The notes under the pieces are model-generated. The model saw only the letters and a list, made by a program, of their open reading frames with translations, searched no databases and was not told the DNA's origin. Source: CAVXEF01 sp963827315 (GTDB lineage: Bacteria; Planctomycetota; Phycisphaerae; Sedimentisphaerales; Anaerobacaceae). Taken from it: a stretch of 64,000 bases of DNA. Location of the stretch: NCBI GenBank assembly GCA_963827315.1, contig CAWHAL010000004.1, positions 434,001 through 498,000 of the forward strand. The letters are read 5' to 3'. Both the position numbers and the translations under genes were made by a program. Below are positions 41,840 to 50,670 of the stretch, in pieces (positions within the stretch are counted from its first letter, which is position 1; each line of letters opens with the position of its first letter).

Positions 41840-43340
41840 CGCCGTTGTCGTAGGTTCGCCTTTCCCAGTCCGCCTTGACGGCCGCCCTGAAAAGGGCCGC
41901 TTCTAAAAATGCTGGCTCTACGCCTAATATCACCGCAGAAGGAGGTGATTTTTCAACTAACTCTAACAGTGTCCGGGAACCCACGGTGTGCACAAGCTGA
42001 CGCTGCATCGGCGTTAAAAAATCCGCTACTCGGTAGACGGATGGCCCCGCTGAAAACTCAGCATAGCTGCCCAGCCCTCCTTCGATGGCATAGAGAGGAG
42101 CCAGGGTCATCGCCAGCTTCGGCCCCTTCACCCTCGCAGCAATATCCTCCGAAATCCTGTGAACCCGGATGGGAACCCAGTTTCCTGCGTTAAAAAGCCT
42201 CGGAATCCTTCGCAGTACAATCGTGTGTGAGGTGACCGTAATAACTGTACCTGCAATAAATATAATAAGCCCAATCTTAAAATATTTGATATAACTAAAC
42301 TTTCTTAACCACATAAGTTGATATGCAAAACCAATCACAAAGAAAGGTACCGGCACCGCTAAATACTGCTCCCATATCGTCGAAGGGATATAAGCGGCCG
42401 CAAACGCCGCTATAGCCACCAGAAATGATAGTAACAGACCCCTTGTGTTCGCCGCCCTTGGCTTCTGGCGGCACAGCACCATTAACACACAAAGGCAAAT
42501 CCCTATAGTGATAATTGCAAGATAGCCGACCGTCGTAAGCGATTCGAATGTCAGCCCGACTTTGTTATACGCCGCACCTATCTCGCGCAGCCACTCGCCG
42601 TTTAACGCGGGTATCCAGAACAGGTTCAGAAAAAATGCACGCGGCGCCGATGCAATTAACCGGATAGGCCAAATCAGCACAATAGCACACGAAACCAGGA
42701 GCAGTAGGGCGGTCTTAAATCTTTTTTTTGGTGACCCGGCCGGTACGCTCAACAAAAAAACCACAAAAACTAATTCCACGATGACAGTCGTTATACGCAT
42801 GCAGCTCGCGAACGTCAAAAGTGCCCCGATTAGAGCGACTCTTCCGTATCTCGATTCCAATTGGAAATCCGTGGATAATAGCAGCCACAAAGATAATACC
42901 ACGCAGAGGATTACAACGTCGTGGTTCCACGCAAACCCGTTGGCGTAATCAACGAGCGGATTAAACACCCACAAAACGCTTGCCCCCAGACCCAGAGCCA
43001 CACCCGTAACTGTGAAAGGCTTAAATATATGTCGATAAATACCTACTATGCAAACGACCACAAGAATATCGCAGACAACTGATACCATCCGCCCGACAAG
43101 CAAAAAATAGCTCGTGTGCAGCACCCTGAACAAAGCAGCATAAAGCAGGGGGTGATATGGCATGTGCAGGTACGAAAAATCCCTGTAAATCATCTTGCCT
43201 TGTGCCAGCAGTGCCCCCCCTGTGCAGTACATTTGCTCATCGCGGCCGACCGCCTTGGTCATGCTGTCGGCTAAAATCGCCAGCGAAAGGACCGCCAATA
43301 TTAAAACAGCGCCGATACAGATGACCGCCCTTGATTTCAT
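41817..43340 (-). CDS. Polytopic membrane glycosyltransferase (PMT/GT39-like)
   Basis: About 507 residues from ATG 43340 (GTG 43355 is also in frame). About ten hydrophobic helices. The first extracytoplasmic loop has GRDEQMYCTGGALLAQGKMI with the acidic pair (DE) expected in GT-C lipid-phosphosugar transferases, followed by YRDFSYLHMPYHPLLYAALF. The C-terminal ~120 residues (RVHRISEDIAARVKGPKLAM onward, ending VYLRP) form a soluble domain. Substrate is not inferable. Resembles the ArnT/PMT superfamily in topology only. Confidence 0.75.
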   Translation of the reverse strand: MKSRAVICIGAVLILAVLSLAILADSMTKAVGRDEQMYCTGGALLAQGKMIYRDFSYLHMPYHPLLYAALFRVLHTSYFLLVGRMVSVVCDILVVVCIVGIYRHIFKPFTVTGVALGLGASVLWVFNPLVDYANGFAWNHDVVILCVVLSLWLLLSTDFQLESRYGRVALIGALLTFASCMRITTVIVELVFVVFLLSVPAGSPKKRFKTALLLLVSCAIVLIWPIRLIASAPRAFFLNLFWIPALNGEWLREIGAAYNKVGLTFESLTTVGYLAIITIGICLCVLMVLCRQKPRAANTRGLLLSFLVAIAAFAAAYIPSTIWEQYLAVPVPFFVIGFAYQLMWLRKFSYIKYFKIGLIIFIAGTVITVTSHTIVLRRIPRLFNAGNWVPIRVHRISEDIAARVKGPKLAMTLAPLYAIEGGLGSYAEFSAGPSVYRVADFLTPMQRQLVHTVGSRTLLELVEKSPPSAVILGVEPAFLEAALFRAAVKADWERRTYDNGVTVYLRP

Positions 43341-43378
43341 AGTGCTACCATTCACTAAGCTCGCCGGTAGGTGCGGTA

Positions 43379-44155
43379 TCAGTGTTTTGGCAGGATTATT
43401 TTGAAAATCGTGCCCTCGCCCAGCCGTGACTCGACCGAAATGCTGCCTCCGTGTGCACTGACTGCCTTTTCACAAAAGGCAAGGCCGAGTCCGCAGCCGC
43501 AGGGCTGCCCCTGTGATTCCTTGTCCATTTTGGTCGTAAAGAACGGCTCAAAAATGTTCTTTAAATCCTCAGCCGCGATTCCGCAGCCTGTATCGCGAAC
43601 CTCTATTTCTACCGAGTCGGTGGTCGTATGTGCCCCGATGGTCAAAACCCCGCCCGTCTTCAGCATAGCATCACGGGCGTTAAGAATCAAATTCATTAAA
43701 ACCTGCTGAATCTGGACCGGAACCGCACGAATCTTCAAGTCTTCAGGAATCTTAAAGTTAACTGTTATCCCGTCCTTTGAAAAATCCCGGCAAAGACACT
43801 GAAAAACCTCCTCAACCAGACTAATCAGCAGCACCTCTTTCTTTTTCTCTGTTTCGCCGTTTGTCACAGCTAACATACTTTCCATAATCTTCGAAGCCTG
43901 TTCGCAGTTCCGCACCGCTTTTTGAAGTGCCTTCTCGGCTAAGGCCTTGTCGTCCGGATTCTTTAATGCAAGAGCAGCATAGTTGGCCGATGGCGTAAGC
44001 AAATTATTGATTTCGTGGGCAATCATACAGGTTGTGGTACCGATGTTCGCAAGGGCCTGCAGCCGACTGACCTGCGATTTCAATGCAACACTTTCCTCTT
44101 GCTGCTTTTGCAGTTGCCTGTGCAAAGAAACACGTTTTTCGATAACACTTGCCAA
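43379..44155 (-). CDS. Sensor-less histidine kinase
   Basis: 258 residues from TTG 44155; the frame is open a little further upstream with coiled-coil-like sequence but no ATG. Coiled coil (~5-35), then the phosphoacceptor H box TTTCMIAHEINNLLTPSANY (~41), N box QQVLMNLILNARDAML (~150), G1 VRDTGCGIAAEDL, F box IFEPFFTTK and G2 GCGLGLAFCEKAVSAHGGSI. There is no membrane segment and no input domain, so it is a cytoplasmic NtrB-like kinase that may be controlled through the coiled coil. A receiver-only protein is encoded 1 kb away, a plausible partner. Confidence 0.88.
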   Translation of the reverse strand: MASVIEKRVSLHRQLQKQQEESVALKSQVSRLQALANIGTTTCMIAHEINNLLTPSANYAALALKNPDDKALAEKALQKAVRNCEQASKIMESMLAVTNGETEKKKEVLLISLVEEVFQCLCRDFSKDGITVNFKIPEDLKIRAVPVQIQQVLMNLILNARDAMLKTGGVLTIGAHTTTDSVEIEVRDTGCGIAAEDLKNIFEPFFTTKMDKESQGQPCGCGLGLAFCEKAVSAHGGSISVESRLGEGTIFKIILPKH

Positions 44156-44245
44156 CTTTCTGTTCTTGTTATAAAATTGCTCTTGAGCCTTTGTTTGTAG
44201 TTATATCGACTTTTAACGCGTTTTTTCTTGAACTGTATACGGACA

Positions 44246-44506
44246 ATGAACGAGCAGAGAATTTTAGAAGAATTGCTGACTCTTTTGGAGGCCAATGGTG
44301 TTGCAATCCGCAAAGAGCCGCTCGGCGGAAGCGGCGGGGGGCTTTGCACCGTCAAGGGCCAATCCATATTCTTTGTCGACACTCAGGCCCCTTCAGCCGA
44401 GGTCGCCGCGCTCTGCAGCCAGGCAGTATCTAAAACAATCAACATAGAGCAAATATACATAAAGCCGGAGCTTCGGCAGTTCATCGAAAACAACTCTCAC
44501 GATTAG
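44246..44506 (+). CDS. Small conserved protein, unknown function
   Basis: 86 residues from ATG 44246 (MNEQRILEELLTLLEANGVA). An N-terminal helix is followed by GGSGGGLCTVKGQSIFFVDT, a strand-turn-strand with a Gly loop, and a C-terminal helix pair ending IYIKPELRQFIENNS. Codon use and length look genuine. It lies 18 bases before the DJ-1/PfpI gene and is divergent from the histidine kinase. Confidence 0.7.
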   Translation: MNEQRILEELLTLLEANGVAIRKEPLGGSGGGLCTVKGQSIFFVDTQAPSAEVAALCSQAVSKTINIEQIYIKPELRQFIENNSHD

Positions 44507-44523
44507 TTAAGGAAAAATCAGAA

Positions 44524-45036
44524 ATGTCAGCGAAAAAAATAGCCATTATGGTCGACGAAATGTATCATACTATTGAGGCATGGTTCCCTTATTATCGTTT
44601 CCGCGAGGCCGGCTTCGATGTCGATTTTGTTGCAGCCGAGGCAAAAAAAGAATATCATTCCAAAGAAGGCTATCCTTGCCTCTCGGATGTTGCCGCCAAA
44701 GATGCCGACGCAGACGATTATGATTGTATGGTTGTGCCGGGCGGATTTGCACCCGATTTTATGCGAAGAAATCCGGCTGTTATAAAATTCGCCAATGATA
44801 TGGTAAACGCGGGCAAAATCATCGCCGCTATCTGTCACGGCGGCTGGCTGCTGTGCAGCACCGGCATCTACAAAGGCAAAAAGGCTACCTGTTTTATGGC
44901 AATTAAAGATGATATCAAAAACGCCGGCGCAAAATATGTCGATGCAGAATGCGTCGTCGATGGGAATTTAATCACTTCCCGCAAGCCCGACGACCTGCCC
45001 GCCTTCTGCACCGCAATCCTGCAGGCTTTGAAGTGA
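44524..45036 (+). CDS. DJ-1/PfpI-family class I glutamine amidotransferase-like protein
   Basis: 170 residues. Begins KKIAIMVDEMYHTIEAWFPY; DDYDCMVVPGGFAPDFMRRN (~66-85); the nucleophile elbow is IIAAICHGGWLLCSTGIYKG with Cys-His (~101-102); then CVVDGNLITSRKPDDLPAFC (~140-159). Family members include deglycase/chaperones and intracellular proteases; the exact activity is not settled for most. Probable operon with the upstream small protein, separated from the receiver gene by an AT-rich palindrome. Confidence 0.9.
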   Translation: MSAKKIAIMVDEMYHTIEAWFPYYRFREAGFDVDFVAAEAKKEYHSKEGYPCLSDVAAKDADADDYDCMVVPGGFAPDFMRRNPAVIKFANDMVNAGKIIAAICHGGWLLCSTGIYKGKKATCFMAIKDDIKNAGAKYVDAECVVDGNLITSRKPDDLPAFCTAILQALK

Positions 45037-45074
45037 ATTTTGAATTCTTAATTATGAATTAAAAATTCAAAATT
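45036..45074. repeat. AT-rich 18-bp inverted repeat
   Basis: AATTTTGAATTCTTAATT and AATTAAAAATTCAAAATT flank ATG, with one mismatch in 18 pairs. Located directly between the PfpI stop and the receiver gene. Could be a weak transcription stop or an insertion scar. Confidence 0.7.
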
Positions 45075-45094
45075 AAAAACAGGAGTAACTTTTT

Positions 45095-45580
45095 ATGAAA
45101 AAAGCTAAAGCCCCGATAGACGACCGGATGAAGACCCCAATCATATTGGTCGTCGATGATAATCAGCAGAATCTCGAACTATTGCAGGCGTATCTCGAGG
45201 ATATGGACTGCAAAACACTTCCTGCTCATGGTGGCGTCGAGGCCCTCGAAATTATAGCTGATGACCCGCCCGATTTAATTCTGCTCGATGTGATGATGCC
45301 GAAAATGAGTGGCTTCGAGGTCTGCAGAAGAATAAAAAGCAACCCAAAAACCACCGATATCCCCGTCATAATGGTAACTGCACTCAACGAATTCGGCGAT
45401 ATTGAACGCGGCATTGATTCCGGAACCGACGATTTCGTCAGCAAGCCCGTAAACAAGCTCGAGCTTTTAACACGCGTCAGAACTATGCTGAAGTTAAAGC
45501 ATCTCAGCGACAAGCTCGAACGAACATTAGCCTATCTGAGCGAGATAGAGAAGCAGTCCCAGATAGGCCCGGAAGCGTAA
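45095..45580 (+). CDS. Receiver-domain response regulator with coiled-coil tail
   Basis: 161 residues. CheY-like receiver (~15-135): ILVVDDNQQNLELLQAYLED, phosphoacceptor Asp in DLILLDVMMPKMSGFEVCRR (~64-66), Thr/Ala switch VIMVTALNE and Lys in DDFVSKPVNKLELLTRV (~115). A helix (LKHLSDKLERTLAYLSEIEK) follows instead of an output domain. Receivers with this tail often feed other signalling proteins. The nearby divergent kinase at 43379-44155 is the obvious candidate partner. Confidence 0.92.
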   Translation: MKKAKAPIDDRMKTPIILVVDDNQQNLELLQAYLEDMDCKTLPAHGGVEALEIIADDPPDLILLDVMMPKMSGFEVCRRIKSNPKTTDIPVIMVTALNEFGDIERGIDSGTDDFVSKPVNKLELLTRVRTMLKLKHLSDKLERTLAYLSEIEKQSQIGPEA

Positions 45581-45865
45581 TGTCGCCTGACCCGCAATTT
45601 AATCCATTGCGAGCCTCTATTATCAGTCGCTCGTCCTGTGTCAGAATCCCGATAATCCCTACAGCACACATAGTCCACACATACGCCACGCAAAACCGGC
45701 ACGCCGATAGCTAAACCCTCCCTGTGCGATTAACGTCCATTCGTATATTGTCGATACCATTATGGCTAAGCCATAGTGATGCTGCACCCTGAGCGAATCT
45801 AAAATCGTAACTTGTCCGCCGTCCGTGTGGCGGAATCGTAAATCGTAAATTCGGATGGGTGATGT

Positions 45866-47503
45866 GTGAGCAGATTACTCGAAATCCTCGGCAGGGGGCT
45901 AAATCTTGACGTCGCCGACCTGATTTGGAACTGGCTGGATGCTACCAGTCCTCCAGGCTTAGCCGGCGTGTCTGCGCTGCCGGAGCAACTGAATAGAGCC
46001 ATTGAGTTTATAAAAGAAAGAAAAATCGACAGCGCCGCCGACCAGCTAAGGCTGTATCTCTTTGACAATCCCGACTGTTCACGCGGCCGACTGGCCTCCG
46101 CCGCCATCTTTATCTCGATGGGACGTCTGCAGGATGCAATTGAACAACTGAACTCCGTTTATCTCCGCCAGCCAAGCAACACTATGGCCCTTTACGCCCT
46201 CGGCCATTGTTACGAACGGCTCGCTAAACAGCCCCAGGCCGTCGAGTTTTATCAGGATTGTCTCAAGTTCAAAAACTATCTCCAGCTCCCAAGACAGAGG
46301 CTTGCCGCCATCTATTTCGAAAATAACCAGCTCGAAAAAGCCGCCGTCGAGTATGAGCTTTTGAAAAATGAGTATCCTGACGACATCTGGACCCTCGTAA
46401 CCCTCGGCCATTTATACATCGCCACCGCGCGTTACGAACACGCCGCCCAGACATTCAACACCGCCGTCCTCATCCATCCCGACAACTTCCGCGCCGAGGA
46501 TACCCCCCAGATAGACCAGCTCATCCACGATGGTCTGCTTTACCAGGCGGCCGAGCAGCTCGAATATCAACTCGCCGAGCAGCCCGACAGGGCGGATTTA
46601 CTGCTCGTACATGCTGATATTCTTGCAATGTTAGGTGACGCCGAACACGCCATCTCGCAGTATCAGAAACTTATCAGCCTTCGGCCTGATTGCCTCGAGG
46701 CAGTCGTAAAACTCGGAACCCAGTTCCTGAACATACACGATGAAGTTTCTGCCGCCCGTCAGTTCAACACAGCTGTTGATATAAACGACTCTATTGTCGA
46801 AGCGTATATTGGCCTTACCGTCGCAAAAAATCTGCTCCGCGACACCTCAGGGGCCGTCGCAACCCTCTCGCTTGGCACTGCGCTCGAAGCAAACAGCGCT
46901 TTCTTGCTCGCTCAAACAGCTATATTGCAGTTCAAACGCGGTTTCAAAGACCCCCTTAACCATTCTGATTTGCGACATTCGTCCCACCTAATCAAGGACG
47001 TCATCGCCGCCCATCGCCGACAGATTGCCGGCCAGCCGCAAAACCCGAGTTTGCACTATAGTCTCGGCTTATTATTGATGAGTCTCCCTTCATTTCCAGA
47101 AGCCATCGAGGCCTTTCGTAACGCTCTCGAGATAAACCCAACTTACTTTAGGGCGCGAACCAAACTTGCCGTTTGCCTCTTTGAGGCTGGCGACCACAAC
47201 GCCGCTCTCGAGCAGCTCACTGCCGTACCTGTCCTCGATACCGACACCATAAAGCTGCACTATAAATTCGCTTTGCTGTATTGTGATGCCCTCAGATTCG
47301 CATCCTCACTCATTAACCTCCAGCAGTATATGAAGGACAATTTCGCCGGCACCTCTAATGTACCGAATGTGGCGGTAGTCCTCGAAAACTTAGGACTTCT
47401 CGACAGAGCCGCCGCTATGTGGGATAATCTCTCCGAAACCACCGAGCACGCCGTTTTATCCGCCGAGGCGGACTTAAACCACCCGAACTGGCAAAAGCCC
47501 TGA
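45866..47503 (+). CDS. Large TPR-repeat protein
   Basis: 545 residues from GTG 45866, no signal peptide. At least ten tetratricopeptide units from ~45 to ~500: AIEFIKERKIDSAADQLRLY, ALGHCYERLAKQPQAVEFYQ, TLGHLYIATARYEHAAQTFN, SLGLLLMSLPSFPEAIEAFR followed by NALEINPTYFRARTKLAVCL. These build a superhelical protein-binding scaffold. No enzyme domain is attached. The partner is unknown; the gene stands alone. A short hypothetical-style N-terminus (LLEILGRGLNLDVADLIWNW) precedes the repeats. Confidence 0.85.
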   Translation: MSRLLEILGRGLNLDVADLIWNWLDATSPPGLAGVSALPEQLNRAIEFIKERKIDSAADQLRLYLFDNPDCSRGRLASAAIFISMGRLQDAIEQLNSVYLRQPSNTMALYALGHCYERLAKQPQAVEFYQDCLKFKNYLQLPRQRLAAIYFENNQLEKAAVEYELLKNEYPDDIWTLVTLGHLYIATARYEHAAQTFNTAVLIHPDNFRAEDTPQIDQLIHDGLLYQAAEQLEYQLAEQPDRADLLLVHADILAMLGDAEHAISQYQKLISLRPDCLEAVVKLGTQFLNIHDEVSAARQFNTAVDINDSIVEAYIGLTVAKNLLRDTSGAVATLSLGTALEANSAFLLAQTAILQFKRGFKDPLNHSDLRHSSHLIKDVIAAHRRQIAGQPQNPSLHYSLGLLLMSLPSFPEAIEAFRNALEINPTYFRARTKLAVCLFEAGDHNAALEQLTAVPVLDTDTIKLHYKFALLYCDALRFASSLINLQQYMKDNFAGTSNVPNVAVVLENLGLLDRAAAMWDNLSETTEHAVLSAEADLNHPNWQKP

Positions 47504-47517
47504 TTTGCGCCAATTTA

Positions 47518-47532
47518 TACGCCTGTGGCGTA
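47518..47532. repeat. TACGCC-TGT-GGCGTA palindrome
   Basis: A 15-base hairpin identical to the one at 51601-51615. Part of a small dispersed family with a CTGTG loop; CTGCACC-CCTGT-GGTGCAG near 54986 is a looser relative. Confidence 0.7.
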
Positions 47533-47605
47533 TCCCGCCCCAATGAAACATAACATATATTATGGGACGTTATATCCCGCCGCACCAAAGAGCTTCTGCC
47601 TTTGA

Positions 47606-48628
47606 TTATTTCGTCACACACGCTGGGTTGTTCGGGTCGGCCTTGCAGTCTATCAGCCAGTTTGAAGACATCTTTGCGAAGTCATAAAAATCAACTCTGC
47701 AATCGTTGTTCAAATCACCTGCCAGTGCAAAACCACACTTCAGGCCAAGGTTATGAAACCCGCCTGCCGTGACCGCGACAAAACCGCTATTTGGTTCGGG
47801 TACATTGCGCTGGCCATAGCCGTTATCTCCCCAGGCTACGATGGAGCCATCGGCCTTCAACAAGCCAAGGCTATGAAACCCACCTGCCGTGACCGCGACA
47901 AAGCCGCTGTTTGGTTCGGGTATATTGCGCTGGCCATAGCCGTTATCTCCCCAGGCCACGATGGAGCCATCGGCCTTCAGGCCGAGACTATGGTACGCGC
48001 CTGCCGACACCGCCACAAAACCGCTATTTGGCTCTGGCACATCGCATTGGCCATCGTCGTTATTTCCCCAGGCCACGATGGAGCCATCGGCCTTCAGGCC
48101 AAGACTATGTTCCCAGCCTGCCGACACCGCCACAAAGCCGCTGTTGGGGTCTGGAACATCGCATTGGCCATAGCCGTTATCTCCCCAGGCCACGATGGAA
48201 CCGTCGGCCTTCAGGCCAAGACTATGAAGCTCGCCAGCCGCCACCGCCGCAAAGCCGCTATTGGGTTCTGGAACATCGCATTGGCCATCGCCGTTATCTC
48301 CCCAGGCCACGATGGAGCCATCGGCCTTCAGGCCAAGACTATGAAACCCGCCTGCCGACACCGCCGCAAAACTGCTGTTGGGACTGGGCACATTGCATTG
48401 GCCATCGTCGTTTCTTCCCCAGGCCGCGATGGAGCCATCGGCCTTCAGGCCAAGACTATGATACTTGCCTGCCGACACCGCCGCAAAGCCGCTATTGGGT
48501 TCTGGAACATTGCATTGGCCATCGTCGTTTCTTCCCCATGCTGCGATTGGGCTACTGGCCTTTAGCTCGCCTGCCGAAAGTAAAGCTGAAACAATAACCA
48601 GAAAGATTACGGTGTGTTTCAACCGCAT
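47606..48628 (-). CDS. Secreted RCC1-repeat protein with dockerin-like C-terminus
   Basis: 340 residues from ATG 48628 (MRLKHTVIFLVIVSALLSAG, a signal peptide). Seven RCC1/BLIP-like repeats of 39 residues (117 bp) follow: SIVAWGDNGYGQCDVPEPNS then GFVAVSAGGFHSLGLKADG. They should form a beta-propeller. Repeat six has one extra Leu (GLLKADG). The C-terminus GDLNNDCRVDFYDFAKMSSN followed by WLIDC has the D-x-N-x-D calcium loop of a type I dockerin module, a common tail on planctomycete exported proteins. Ligand unknown. Confidence 0.85.
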   Translation of the reverse strand: MRLKHTVIFLVIVSALLSAGELKASSPIAAWGRNDDGQCNVPEPNSGFAAVSAGKYHSLGLKADGSIAAWGRNDDGQCNVPSPNSSFAAVSAGGFHSLGLKADGSIVAWGDNGDGQCDVPEPNSGFAAVAAGELHSLGLKADGSIVAWGDNGYGQCDVPDPNSGFVAVSAGWEHSLGLKADGSIVAWGNNDDGQCDVPEPNSGFVAVSAGAYHSLGLKADGSIVAWGDNGYGQRNIPEPNSGFVAVTAGGFHSLGLLKADGSIVAWGDNGYGQRNVPEPNSGFVAVTAGGFHNLGLKCGFALAGDLNNDCRVDFYDFAKMSSNWLIDCKADPNNPACVTK

Positions 48629-48859
48629 AATTCTAATGGACTTGGCTATACTACATATTGAACCACGAACCCGACTTGAGAGTGATTTTCTCATCTTCCG
48701 CCTCCTTAGTTAGGTATGAAGCCGCCCTTTTTGGCAACTGAATATACAGAAAATATACCACAATGTCAGTCGAAAAATCAAGTGAAAAAAGTCATTCGTC
48801 CACAGGTTTTCGAAGTGACATCGGCTTGCCTAAAATTTCATAATGTAGAATTGCTTTTT

Positions 48860-49258
48860 TCAGTCTGCCGCCTCCACCGTATCTGTAGCTGGCGTTGGCT
48901 TTTTGGACGACTTAGCTACTTTTCTCTTTTTTTTCGTCTTCGAACCTGAGGGCTTGCTGCCGGCCGACCTGCCCTGAGCATCTTTATCCTGAGTTTTGTC
49001 GAAGGAGTCGAAGGGCTTGCGCTGTGGCTGTGAAGCCGGGGCTTGTGCGCCGCATGCTTTACCCCCTGAGATGGCAGCTTCGCTTATCTCCCTGGGTTCT
49101 TCTTCCTCTGTTTCTGTTTCAGTTTTTCTCGCCCTCGTCTTTAGAACCCCCCATATCGCCCAGCAAACCGCTAAAAGGACTACCACCAAGATATTCATCC
49201 ACCCCCCAACGTCATCGCTGCGAGCAGCTAAGATTATCTGTGCTAAAAGTTTAATCAT
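48860..49258 (-). CDS. Small membrane protein with charged tail partly encoded by a dispersed repeat
   Basis: 132 residues. One hydrophobic helix (~21-41, NILVVVLLAVCWAIWGVL) and a long Lys/Glu-rich cytoplasmic tail (ETETEEEEPREISEA, later KPSGSKTKKKRKVAKSSKKP). The segment around RKPFDSFDKTQDKDAQGRSA (48971-49020) is the translation of the CCCTTCGA/CTCAGG repeat family, so part of the tail is repeat-derived. Its start overlaps the stop of the NfeD-like gene (ATGA at 49255-49258), so the two are cotranscribed. Function unknown. Confidence 0.65.
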   Translation of the reverse strand: MIKLLAQIILAARSDDVGGWMNILVVVLLAVCWAIWGVLKTRARKTETETEEEEPREISEAAISGGKACGAQAPASQPQRKPFDSFDKTQDKDAQGRSAGSKPSGSKTKKKRKVAKSSKKPTPATDTVEAAD

Positions 49259-49503
49259 TCTTTCTTTTTATGCTTTGCTACCGAATAAGTTATAATTAGA
49301 ACTGATGGTATCATTACTATCGCGATAGCCACTCCTATCAACCCTGTTGCTGTGCTGTGCTTAAAAAATAGCGCCGTCCCCCCCATAAGGCACCCAAACG
49401 CGATTATGCTTATCAGTCCCCCGCTCGGCACAAACACCTCCGCTACCAGCAGAACCGCGCACACAAAATACAAAAATACTGCGAAAGCTAACCACCAGCC
49501 CAT
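49255..49503 (-). CDS. Short NfeD-like membrane protein
   Basis: 82 residues with three hydrophobic helices. LLVAEVFVPSGGLISIIAFG matches the 'E.F.PSGG(L/I)' segment of NfeD-family proteins. The C-terminal OB-fold domain of full NfeD is missing; the chain ends YSVAKHKKKE. NfeD partners work with stomatin-like proteins, but no stomatin gene is adjacent. Cotranscribed with the charged-tail membrane protein. Confidence 0.65.
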   Translation of the reverse strand: MGWWLAFAVFLYFVCAVLLVAEVFVPSGGLISIIAFGCLMGGTALFFKHSTATGLIGVAIAIVMIPSVLIITYSVAKHKKKE

Positions 49504-49543
49504 CGGTTTGTCCTTAAATGTTTCTTAGTGCCGTGTTATGGCT

Positions 49544-50656
49544 TCACCGCGCCAGCCTGCACAGAATTTCTATACCCTGCTCAATCTTCTCGTCGCTGGT
49601 CGCATAACTTATCCGGAAATGTGTATCTTTTTCGCTGAAAACGTTGCCCGGTATAATGAGCACGTTATTGGCAATGGCCTTCTCTGCAAATTCCGTCGCC
49701 GTTCCTGCCGGCGATTTGACAAACGCATAAAACGCCCCGCCAGGCTTGATTAATTCAAACTTGTCTTTCAGCCCGTTGTAGATAAGGTCCCTCTTCCTCC
49801 GATACGCCGCCACAAAACCGCTCACGTCGTAATCCAGCGCCGCTATCGCAGCCTTCTGAAACGGACTCGGCGCACAGACAAAGGTATATTGTTGTATCTT
49901 CGTCATCGCCTCGATGACGTCTTTTAATGCCTCGCTTGCCGCCGCGTATCCTAATCGCCAGCCGCTCATCGCATACGACTTGCTGAATCCCTGCAGGATA
50001 AGTACCCGGTCATAATATTCCGCCACACTCGGACACTCGCCGTCATAGCAGAACTTATTGTAGATTTCATCGCTCAGGATAGTTATCTTTTTCTCTGCTG
50101 CAATCTCAGCGACCGCCTTTATCCGCTCTTTGTCGTATACCGCGCCGGTCGGATTGGAAGGTGAATTGACGATAATCAGCTTCGTCTTTTTGCTCACCGC
50201 CCTGCCGATTTTCTCAACCGGCAGCCCAAAATCCGGATAACTGTCGACAAAGACACATTTGCCCCCCAGAAGATTGACCACGTGCTTGTACATCACAAAG
50301 TACGGGTCCGGCACAATCACCTCATCGCCGGGATTGACAATCGCCATAAACGCCAGCAGCAGCCCCCCGCTCACCCCGCTTGTAACAAGCACCGCTGGCT
50401 TGGCCCACCCAGTCTCTTTTTTTACTAATTCACTAATCTTCTCTTTTAGAAGTGTGTCCCCTGCCGTTTGCGAATACTTATTTTGCCCCGCCCTGATTGC
50501 CTTTATCGCTTCTTCTTTTAGCTCCTCCGGCACATCGAAATCAGGCTGACCAATCGAAAAATTCACCGGGTCTTTCAGCACCTCCCCCAGCGCAAAAACC
50601 TTTCTGATACCGCTCGCGTCGATTTTATTCGTTCTGTCTGCGAGAATTTTTTTCAT
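49544..50656 (-). CDS. Class I/II pyridoxal-phosphate aminotransferase
   Basis: 370 residues. Fold type I: VNFSIGQPDFDVPEELKEEA (~31), NKYSQTAGDTLLKEKISELV, VPDPYFVMYKHVV (~115), NSPSNPTGAVYDKERI (~163) with the substrate-binding Asn, ILSDEIYNKFCYDG (~194) and the PLP Lys in LQGFSKSYAMSGWRLGYAAA (~222-230). C-terminal Arg in THFRISYATSDEKIEQGIEI (~345). Typical of aspartate/aromatic aminotransferases (AspC/PatA group); substrate not assignable by eye. 14 bases separate it from the upstream efp stop, so probably one operon. Confidence 0.92.
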   Translation of the reverse strand: MKKILADRTNKIDASGIRKVFALGEVLKDPVNFSIGQPDFDVPEELKEEAIKAIRAGQNKYSQTAGDTLLKEKISELVKKETGWAKPAVLVTSGVSGGLLLAFMAIVNPGDEVIVPDPYFVMYKHVVNLLGGKCVFVDSYPDFGLPVEKIGRAVSKKTKLIIVNSPSNPTGAVYDKERIKAVAEIAAEKKITILSDEIYNKFCYDGECPSVAEYYDRVLILQGFSKSYAMSGWRLGYAAASEALKDVIEAMTKIQQYTFVCAPSPFQKAAIAALDYDVSGFVAAYRRKRDLIYNGLKDKFELIKPGGAFYAFVKSPAGTATEFAEKAIANNVLIIPGNVFSEKDTHFRISYATSDEKIEQGIEILCRLAR

Positions 50657-50670
50657 TTGGCCAACATCGG

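Noticed and set aside
47753..48565. 270-codon plus-strand open frame of repetitive sequence
   Set aside because: It is the antisense shadow of the RCC1-repeat gene; the minus-strand frame has a signal peptide, regular beta-propeller repeats and a dockerin tail.
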